Of a DNA stretch of 64,000 nucleotides, positions 52,283 to 59,661 are shown piece after piece. The notes beneath the pieces are model-generated. The model did not search any database, was not told the origin of the DNA, and saw only the letters and a list, made by a program, of their open reading frames with translations. Position 1 is the first letter of the stretch. Every line of letters begins with the position of its first letter. The DNA comes from an uncultured Oscillospiraceae bacterium (lineage in GTDB: Bacteria > Bacillota > Clostridia > Oscillospirales > Oscillospiraceae): the NCBI GenBank assembly GCA_910579775.1, contig CAJTUE010000004.1, positions 62,001-126,000 of the forward strand. Reading direction: 5' to 3'. Position numbers and translations under genes: made by a program.

Positions 52283-52543
52283 ATGGGCTATTTTGACACC
52301 ATCTACGCTGCCGATCTGCCCCACCGGGCGGTGACGGTCTATATGTACCTTCGAGAGAGAGCTAACAAGGAGGGCTACTGCTGGCCCGCTGTGTCCACCA
52401 TGTCCAGAGAACTGAGCCTGTCCCGCTCCACTATCCAGCGCGCCTTACGGGAGCTGGAGCGCACCGGCTGGCTCACCAGAGAACCCCGCTGGCGGGAGAA
52501 TGGGAGCAGCTCATCTAATCGGTATCTTGTTATAAATCCCTGA
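52283..52543 (+). CDS. Helix-turn-helix protein (HTH_36-like)
   Basis: A protein of 86 residues. The middle (CWPAVSTMSRELSLSRSTIQRALRELERTGWLTREPRWRENGSSSSNRY) is a winged helix of the HTH_36 type found in replication-initiator-like and plasmid proteins. It begins 2 bases after the virD4 stop with GGAGGATTG as ribosome site. It is probably the last gene of the transfer operon; role unknown. Confidence 0.75.
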   Translation: MGYFDTIYAADLPHRAVTVYMYLRERANKEGYCWPAVSTMSRELSLSRSTIQRALRELERTGWLTREPRWRENGSSSSNRYLVINP

Positions 52544-52557
52544 TTTTTCAAAAGAAA

Positions 52558-52591
52558 AGTCCACCAGGGGGCAACTTTACCCCTTGGTGGA
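52558..52591 (+). other. Hairpin at the junction of transfer and restriction modules
   Basis: GTCCACCAGGGG pairs with CCCCTTGGTGGAC (one bulge). The rest of the 265-base gap (52544-52808) is AT-rich and holds the hsdR promoter and a small AGAGCC/GGCTCT hairpin near 52738-52758. No gene is seen in it. Confidence 0.5.
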
Positions 52592-52680
52592 CGCAGGGAG
52601 GGCACCATAAAGACGCCCCCAGAACATCCCAATCGAAGATAGCTCTTACTGCAGAGAAAAAGACAGGTACAGTGGTTGCC

Positions 52681-52709
52681 TTGCTTTTTTCTATAATCCA
52701 GAGTAAAAT
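52681..52709 (+). promoter_or_regulatory. Probable promoter of the restriction operon
   Basis: TTGCTT, a 17-base spacer and TAAAAT; a perfect TATAAT also lies at 52692-52697 but lacks a -35 at the right distance. Confidence 0.5.
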
Positions 52710-52808
52710 ATATTGGAATGGTGCATTTAAGTATAGGAGAGAGCCTTGGGAACCGGCTCTTATCCATGATCAAAATTGTGATTCGGATTAGCATACGGAG
52801 GGATACAT

Positions 52809-55733
52809 ATGGCTACGTTTTTTAATGAAGACAATACCATTGAACAGATGATGCTTTCCACGTTTCAAGGGAATGGATGGAAATACATTCCCGCTGAGGA
52901 ACTTCCTCGTATGTATTCGGATGTGCTTGTAGAGCCCATGGTAAAGGAGGCGCTCATTCGCCTTAACCCCGAAATTGCAGAAGATCCTTCTCGTGCTGAT
53001 GAGGTCATTTACAAGCTCAGGACTGTTATTCTGTCCGTTCAGCCGCACAATCTTGTCACTCAGAACGAAGTCTTCAAGAAGATGATTTTTGAAGAAAATT
53101 CCTATCCTTTTGGCAAGGATGGTCGTATGGTTCCGATTCGTTTCTTCGGCACGATGCTTAAAGAGGACCTTGCACTCAATGAATATGTTGTGACCAATCA
53201 GTGGGTATACCCTCGGGCTGAAGGTGGCAAGCGGCTTGACATTGTTCTGCTAATCAACGGTTTTCCAGTCATTATCGGCGAATTGAAAACCCCTGTTCGT
53301 AGTGCTATTACCTGGTTGGATGCGGCTGGCGACATTTCTGCTTATGAAAAGAGCATTCCTGCCATGTTTGTGACCAATATCTTCAATTTTGCTACTGAAG
53401 GCAGATGTTATCGCTACGGTGCGGTCAATATGCCCATCAACATGTGGGGGCCTTGGCACACCGCATCTCACAAGGTTGAAGGCGGCCTTGCAGATGTAAA
53501 AATCAGTGCCGAAGATATGATTACGCCCGAAAATGTCATGGATATCTTCCAATTCTTTACGATGTTCGCAACTGATAAAAAGTATCGAAAATATAAAATC
53601 ATCTGCCGCTATCAACAGTTTGAAGGCGCTAACATGATTGTAAGTCGTGTAGTGGCAGGCTACCCCAAAAAGGGCCTTATCTGGCACTTTCAGGGGTCTG
53701 GAAAATCTTTGCTTATGGTCTTTGCAGCACAGAAGCTAAGAATGGTTCCAGAGCTCAAGAACCCGACCGTGGTTATTGTTGATGATCGCATTGACCTAGA
53801 AACACAGATTACAGCAACATTTAACGCATCGGATATTCCGAATCTGACCAGCGCAGCTACAAAGGAAGAACTTCTCTCCTTCTTCCGTGGTGATATGAGG
53901 AAAATTCTTATTACCACCATTTTCAAATTTGGTGAGGTTAGCGGTGAACTCAATCCACGTGACAATATTATTGTCATGGTAGATGAGGCCCATAGAACGC
54001 AGGAAGGCGATTTAGGCGAGAAGATGAGAATTGCTCTGCCAAATGCATTCTTTTTCGGTCTGACCGGCACACCTATCAATCGTATTGACAAAAATACTTT
54101 TGCCACCTTTGGTGCTGAGGAAGACCGAACTGGCTACATGAGTCGCTATTCTTTTTCTGATTCCATTCGTGATGGTGCAACTCTTCCCCTTCACTTTGAG
54201 CCTGTCCCTGTGGAACTTCATGTGGACAAAGAAAAGTTGGATCGAGAATTTGATGCCATGACCGATGAGGCAGGTCTTTCGAAAGATGAGAAGAATGAAC
54301 TGTCTCGTCGTGTTAATATGAAGGCCATCATGTATAATCCGGCTCGTATCCGTAAGGTATGTGAGCATATCGCCAAGCATTTTCGGGAAAAGATCGAGCC
54401 CAACGGCTATAAGGGCCAGGTCGTTGTTTACGACCGTGAATGCTGCTTGATGTACAAAGAGATCCTTGATGAACTTCTGGGCGAGGAAGCCACCACGATT
54501 GTCATGGACACGAACAATGACAAGGCGGACCGCTACAAGGAATTCCGCCGTGATCGTGACGCAGAGAGCAAGATTTTGGACGCCTTTCGTGACCCCACTA
54601 ATCCATTGAAGATTGTAATCGTGACCGCAAAGTTGCTGACGGGCTTCGATGCTCCCATTTTACAGGCGATGTACCTGGATAAACCCATGAAGGATCACAC
54701 ACTGCTTCAAGCGATTTGCCGCACCAATCGCACCTATGACCAGGGCAAGACTCATGGCTTGATTGTAGATTACATTGGCATCTTTGATGATGTTGCAAAG
54801 GCTTTGGACTTTGATGAGGACAGTGTGCGACACATTATCACGAATATTGAGGAAGTCAAGCGGAAACTGCCTGTGTTGATGAAGAAGTGCCTTGGGTACT
54901 TTATAGGTGTAGACCGCACAGTAGAGGGCTGGGAAGGCCTAATGGCGGCTCAGGAATGCCTTCCTACCAACAAGGAAAAGGATGCCTTCGCTGCCGACTA
55001 CCGCGTGTTGAACCGTGCATGGGATGCGTTGTCGCCCGACTTGTTTTTAAATCAATACAAAACCGATTATCAATGGCTATCTCGCGTCTATGAATCCGTC
55101 AAGCCTACCGATGGCCGTGGTGGGCTAATCTGGGCCTCTCTTGGTGCGAAGACCATCGAGTTGATCCACCAGAATGTAACCGTTGAAGAAGCCAACGAAG
55201 ACATGGATATCCTCTCCATGGATGCGGATTTGATTGATGACTTCCTAGAGAAGCAAAAGGATCTGAAGAAGGCAACAAAAAAAGTCGAAATCAACCTCGT
55301 GGCCAAAATCCTGCAGCACACCTATGATCCTAAGTTCGTGCGACTCGGCGAGAAGCTGGAAAAGCTGCGGGAAAAGCATGAGCAGGGTCTTATTACCAGC
55401 ATCGAGTTTTTGAAACTTCTTCTGGAACTGGCAAAGGAAGCAGCTCAGGCGGAGCGGGAGGTTATCCCTGAAAGGGAAGTTGATAAAGGAATTGCAGCGC
55501 TGACTGAGCTGTTTAACGGGGTCCGCAATAAGAATACACCGGTTATTGTAGAACGGATTGTGGCCGATATAGATAACATCGTAAAGATTGTCCGCTTCGA
55601 TGGTTGGCAGAACACGACTGGAGGCAAGCAAGAGGTTAAGAAAGCACTTCGGAGCGTGGTGTGGATCAAATATAAAATCAAGGATAACGATGTCTTTAAT
55701 AAGGCATACAGCTACATTGAGCAATATTATTGA
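52809..55733 (+). CDS. hsdR: Type I restriction enzyme, R subunit
   Basis: A protein of 974 residues. A PD-(D/E)xK nuclease domain has D in KRLDIVLLING and the E-x-K in IIGELKTP (about 156). The SF2 translocase has HFQGSGKSLL (Walker A, about 294), MVDEAHRTQEGD (about 389), GLTGTPI, and VTAKLLTGFDAPIL further on. It cuts DNA after ATP-driven translocation, given M and S subunits. CGGAGGG precedes the start. GC content is clearly lower than in the transfer genes, so the whole operon looks like cargo. Confidence 0.95.
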   Translation: MATFFNEDNTIEQMMLSTFQGNGWKYIPAEELPRMYSDVLVEPMVKEALIRLNPEIAEDPSRADEVIYKLRTVILSVQPHNLVTQNEVFKKMIFEENSYPFGKDGRMVPIRFFGTMLKEDLALNEYVVTNQWVYPRAEGGKRLDIVLLINGFPVIIGELKTPVRSAITWLDAAGDISAYEKSIPAMFVTNIFNFATEGRCYRYGAVNMPINMWGPWHTASHKVEGGLADVKISAEDMITPENVMDIFQFFTMFATDKKYRKYKIICRYQQFEGANMIVSRVVAGYPKKGLIWHFQGSGKSLLMVFAAQKLRMVPELKNPTVVIVDDRIDLETQITATFNASDIPNLTSAATKEELLSFFRGDMRKILITTIFKFGEVSGELNPRDNIIVMVDEAHRTQEGDLGEKMRIALPNAFFFGLTGTPINRIDKNTFATFGAEEDRTGYMSRYSFSDSIRDGATLPLHFEPVPVELHVDKEKLDREFDAMTDEAGLSKDEKNELSRRVNMKAIMYNPARIRKVCEHIAKHFREKIEPNGYKGQVVVYDRECCLMYKEILDELLGEEATTIVMDTNNDKADRYKEFRRDRDAESKILDAFRDPTNPLKIVIVTAKLLTGFDAPILQAMYLDKPMKDHTLLQAICRTNRTYDQGKTHGLIVDYIGIFDDVAKALDFDEDSVRHIITNIEEVKRKLPVLMKKCLGYFIGVDRTVEGWEGLMAAQECLPTNKEKDAFAADYRVLNRAWDALSPDLFLNQYKTDYQWLSRVYESVKPTDGRGGLIWASLGAKTIELIHQNVTVEEANEDMDILSMDADLIDDFLEKQKDLKKATKKVEINLVAKILQHTYDPKFVRLGEKLEKLREKHEQGLITSIEFLKLLLELAKEAAQAEREVIPEREVDKGIAALTELFNGVRNKNTPVIVERIVADIDNIVKIVRFDGWQNTTGGKQEVKKALRSVVWIKYKIKDNDVFNKAYSYIEQYY

Positions 55734-55751
55734 TAAAAAGCGGGTGAGCCT

Positions 55752-58169
55752 ATGATTGGCGCAATCATTGGAGATATTGTCGGCTCTAGATTCGAGTGGA
55801 ACAACCATAGATCTAAAGAATTTGAGCTGTTACCGCACCAGTGCTTTTTTACGGATGATTCCGTTATGTCACTGGCGGTATGCGATGCGTTAATGCGTTG
55901 TCAGTCGGATTTCACCAATCTTGGTAAGCAAACGGTTTGCTCCATGCAGAAGATTGGCCGCCCTTATCCAGCCTGCGGCTACGGCGGTTTTTTTCGCCGG
56001 TGGCTTTATTCTGACGAGCCGAAGCCCTACAATAGCTTTGGAAATGGAGCCGCCATGCGAGTAAGTGGTTGCGCTTATGTTGCAAAGTCGTTAGAGGAGG
56101 CTAAGGTGCTCTCTAAGACGGTGACCGAAGTGACTCACAACCATCCGGAGGGGATAAAAGGTGCGGAAGCCACCGTTGTGGCAGTGTATCTTGCTCGAAC
56201 CGGAAAAAGCCTAATCGAGATTCAAGATTATATCGAAAAGCACTATTACCATCTGGATTTTACTCTGGATTCCATCCGTGACACCTATGCGTTTGACGAA
56301 ACCTGCCAGGGTACTGTGCCAAAGGCACTAGAGGCGTTCTTTGAGTCAGTCGGATTTGAAGACGCAATTCGAAACGCTATCTCCATCGGCGGAGACAGCG
56401 ACACGCTGGCAGCTATCACCGGCGCAGTGGCCGAGGCATACTACGGTGTTCCGACCTCCATACGAAAACTGGCTCTGACCTTTCTGGATGAGCGTTTGTT
56501 GAAGATCCTTTTGGATTTTGAGAGCTGCTACCCGGCAAAGCTTGAAATCCAGGGCAATGCAGGGAGTATAGGCGTTCAATCCCCTGTGCGGGAAAGAATA
56601 GAGTCGGATGAGCGTTCTGAAATGATGCAGCGTGCCGTAAATTATGCGGATGAGGATGCTGTAAACAGCACATTCGTTGCCGAAGAAACCACTAGTCAGA
56701 AGCTCTTTTTCCACTTGCTCGAGGTCTGCAATATCCTGCGCGGCCCCATCAACCAGGACGAATTTAAAAGCTATGTAATCCCAATTTTGTTCTACAAGCG
56801 ACTCTCTGACGTATATGACGAGGAAACCCAGTCTGCACTGGAGGAGTCTGGCGGGGATGAGGAATACGCTAGTTTCCCGGAAAACCATCGCTTTGTAATC
56901 CCGGACGGATGTCATTGGAAGGATGTGCGTGAGGCCAGCACAGATGTTGGTGTGGCCATTGTGAACGCCATGAACGGGATCGAGCGGGCCAACCCTGATA
57001 CGCTCAGTGGCGTATTCTCCAGCTTTGATGATGCCAACTGGACGGATAAGACGAAACTGTCTGATGAACGCCTCAAAAACCTGATTGAGCATATGTCGAA
57101 GCTCAAAGTTGGCAACAATAATTACTCCGCCGATGTGATGGGCGACAGCTATGAGTTCCTTATTAAGAAATTTGCCGATTTGTCAAAAAAGAACGCCGGT
57201 GAGTTTTATACGCCGAGGTCCATTGTCAGGCTACTGGTTATGCTTTTGGCCCCTCAAGCTGGCGAATCGGTATATGATCCCGCCTGCGGCACCGGGGGTA
57301 TGCTCATTGAGGCGATTCGTTATATGAAGAGCGACAAAAGGACCTATGGTCGGATCTATGGCCAGGAGAAGAATCTTGCCACCTCCGCTATTGCTCGGAT
57401 GAACCTGTTTCTCCACGGAGCAAAGGATTTCTCTGTGACTCAGGGTGACACGCTGCGAAGCCCCAATTACCTCTGGCGAGGTAGCCTGCAAACCTTTGAC
57501 TGTGTAGTCGCAAATCCACCCTTTTCTCTGAAAAGCTGGGGTGCAGAACAATTTTCTAGCGATGTGTATGGCAGAAATCTCTGGGGTTGCCCCACCGACT
57601 CCAACGGCGATTTTGCATGGCTCCAGCATATGGTAGCCTCTATGTCTCCCAAAACAGGTCGCTGTGCAGTTGTTCTCCCACAGGGCGTTCTGTTCCGCAG
57701 CGGGAAAGAGGGAGAGATTCGCAGACGGCTGGTGGAGTCCGATAAGCTGGAATGTGTAATAACTCTTCCCTCGGGCGTCTTCTACTCCACTGGTGTGTCG
57801 GCCTGTATCCTTTTTCTAAACAACAATAAGGATGCCGGCCATCGTGGAAAAATATGTCTTATTGACGCATCTGGCATCTATACACCCCAGCGGGCGCAGA
57901 ATATTATGACAGAAGAGGATATTCTGAAGGTATTTAACTTCTATGTGGGCTATGAGGACGTTGTTGAACATGTCAAAGTCGTGGATATTGCGGATGTGCA
58001 GGATAAGGGTTATACCCTCGCCATCAACAATTACATTGAGAGACACGAGCAGGAGACCATATCGCCGGAAGAGGTGCGCAAACAATATTCTGAAGCTTTT
58101 GCTGCCATGCTCCGTGCGGAGACAAAGATGAAGAAACTTCTGCTGGAAGGAGGGTATGTCAGTGAGTAA
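55752..58169 (+). CDS. ADP-ribosylglycohydrolase fused to type I methyltransferase HsdM
   Basis: One uninterrupted frame of 805 residues. Residues 1-265 are an ADP-ribosylglycohydrolase (DraG-like) with MIGAIIGDIVGSRFEW at the start, TDDSVMSLAV near 34, HNHPEGIKGAEA near 130 and GGDSDTLAAITGAVAEAYYG near 213, so all metal-binding aspartates appear intact. Residues from about 300 are a full HsdM: helical N-domain (DEFKSYVIPILFYKRLSDVYDEE), GEFYTPRSIV, SAM motif YDPACGTGGMLI near 509 and catalytic NPPF near 588. The domains are joined by a 35-residue linker. This fusion is not one I know as standard; the substrate of the first domain is unknown. Confidence 0.92.
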   Translation: MIGAIIGDIVGSRFEWNNHRSKEFELLPHQCFFTDDSVMSLAVCDALMRCQSDFTNLGKQTVCSMQKIGRPYPACGYGGFFRRWLYSDEPKPYNSFGNGAAMRVSGCAYVAKSLEEAKVLSKTVTEVTHNHPEGIKGAEATVVAVYLARTGKSLIEIQDYIEKHYYHLDFTLDSIRDTYAFDETCQGTVPKALEAFFESVGFEDAIRNAISIGGDSDTLAAITGAVAEAYYGVPTSIRKLALTFLDERLLKILLDFESCYPAKLEIQGNAGSIGVQSPVRERIESDERSEMMQRAVNYADEDAVNSTFVAEETTSQKLFFHLLEVCNILRGPINQDEFKSYVIPILFYKRLSDVYDEETQSALEESGGDEEYASFPENHRFVIPDGCHWKDVREASTDVGVAIVNAMNGIERANPDTLSGVFSSFDDANWTDKTKLSDERLKNLIEHMSKLKVGNNNYSADVMGDSYEFLIKKFADLSKKNAGEFYTPRSIVRLLVMLLAPQAGESVYDPACGTGGMLIEAIRYMKSDKRTYGRIYGQEKNLATSAIARMNLFLHGAKDFSVTQGDTLRSPNYLWRGSLQTFDCVVANPPFSLKSWGAEQFSSDVYGRNLWGCPTDSNGDFAWLQHMVASMSPKTGRCAVVLPQGVLFRSGKEGEIRRRLVESDKLECVITLPSGVFYSTGVSACILFLNNNKDAGHRGKICLIDASGIYTPQRAQNIMTEEDILKVFNFYVGYEDVVEHVKVVDIADVQDKGYTLAINNYIERHEQETISPEEVRKQYSEAFAAMLRAETKMKKLLLEGGYVSE

Positions 58170-59661
58170 CCGCATCACTATCGAGGAATTGCAATCCTAC
58201 CTCTGGAATTCTGCTGTCCTTCTGCGCACGAGCATTGATGCGGGAGCTTACAAGCAATATATATTCCCACTTCTTTTCTTTAAGCGAATTTGCGACGTAT
58301 ACGACGAGGAAACCGCTTCTGCTCAGGCGGAGTATGGAGAGGATGCCGCCGAATTCAATGAGGACGAAATCCATACCTTTATTGTTCCCAAGGGCTATCA
58401 CTGGAATGATGTCCGTTCTGTAGCAGAAAATGTTGGTGTAGCTATTGTTGAGGCCTTTCGCAAGGTCGAAAATGCAAACTCCGATAAATTGCAAGGCATC
58501 TTTGGTGACGGAGCCTGGACTAACAAAAACCGCCTACCTGACCGCTTGCTGAAAGATTTGCTTGAACACTTTAGCACCCAGACACTCTCCATTGCTAATT
58601 GCCCGGAAGATGAACTGGGACAGGGTTACGAATATCTCATCAAGAAATTTGCTGATGACAGTGGGCACACTGCGCAGGAGTTTTACACAAATCGAACCGT
58701 TGTTCATCTGATGACCGAAATGCTGAAGCCGAAATCAGGGGAATCTATCTATGACCCCACTTGTGGTAGTGCCGGTATGCTCATCTCTGCTATCGCTTAT
58801 CTAAAAGAGCAGGGGAAGGAATGGCGTAATGTTGCGGTGTATGGGCAGGAAATCAATGCGTTGACCTCCGCTATTGGTAAGATGAACCTGTTTCTGCACG
58901 GCGTTAAGGACTTCAATATTGTAAACGGTGACACGTTAAAAGCCCCTGCCTTTGTAGAAAATGGCAGCTTGCAGCAGTTCGACTTGGTTCTCGCTAATCC
59001 GCCGTACTCAATTAGTCAGTGGGATCGGGCAGCCTTCGAAAATGATAAGTACGGTCGTAATTTTTTGGGTGTCCCGCCCCAGGGCCGTGCAGATTATGCG
59101 TTTCTCCAGCATATCCTGGCCAGTCTGAAAGAGGACACCGGACGGTGTGCGATCCTGTTTCCTCACGGTGTCCTTTTCCGAAACGAAGAGAGTGCGATGA
59201 GGGAAAGACTGGTGCGTAGCGACTGTATTGAATGCGTCATTGGTTTGGCGGCGAATCTGTTTTACAACTCGCCAATGGAAGCCTGCATTATGATCTGCCG
59301 TATGAGCAAAAAGACGGAACGACGTGGGCAAGTGCTTTTTATCAATGCTGTGAACGAAGTGGAGCGCAAGAATGCTCAGAGTTTTCTGGAGGACAAGCAT
59401 ATCCGAAAAATTGCCGAAGCATATACACGCTACGCTGACGAAGCCGGATTTGCACAGGTGGCCACGATTCAGGATATTGCGGACAACAACTTTTCTCTCA
59501 GTATTCCACTCTATGTCAAGCAGGAGACTGCGCCGGACAAGGAGGATAGCTGCTCTGTCCAGGAGCGCTTTGACCGCTGGTTGGCTGCGTCGGCGACGAT
59601 GAAACAGAGCTACGAAAGACTCAATGCACTGCTTGCAAAGGGGGGGGATGAGGATGGCTAG
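58162..59661 (+). CDS. hsdM: Type I methyltransferase HsdM, second copy
   Basis: A protein of 499 residues without the extra domain. It has IFPLLFFKRICDVYDEE, AQEFYTNRTVVHLM, YDPTCGSAGMLI and catalytic NPPY (ANPPYSISQWD). It methylates adenine in the sequence set by HsdS. The start is the GTG at 58162, seven bases after AAGGAGGG, giving an 8-base overlap with the upstream gene. It is a clear paralogue of the HsdM half of that gene but diverged, so the pair is not a recent duplication. Confidence 0.93.
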   Translation: MSNRITIEELQSYLWNSAVLLRTSIDAGAYKQYIFPLLFFKRICDVYDEETASAQAEYGEDAAEFNEDEIHTFIVPKGYHWNDVRSVAENVGVAIVEAFRKVENANSDKLQGIFGDGAWTNKNRLPDRLLKDLLEHFSTQTLSIANCPEDELGQGYEYLIKKFADDSGHTAQEFYTNRTVVHLMTEMLKPKSGESIYDPTCGSAGMLISAIAYLKEQGKEWRNVAVYGQEINALTSAIGKMNLFLHGVKDFNIVNGDTLKAPAFVENGSLQQFDLVLANPPYSISQWDRAAFENDKYGRNFLGVPPQGRADYAFLQHILASLKEDTGRCAILFPHGVLFRNEESAMRERLVRSDCIECVIGLAANLFYNSPMEACIMICRMSKKTERRGQVLFINAVNEVERKNAQSFLEDKHIRKIAEAYTRYADEAGFAQVATIQDIADNNFSLSIPLYVKQETAPDKEDSCSVQERFDRWLAASATMKQSYERLNALLAKGGDEDG

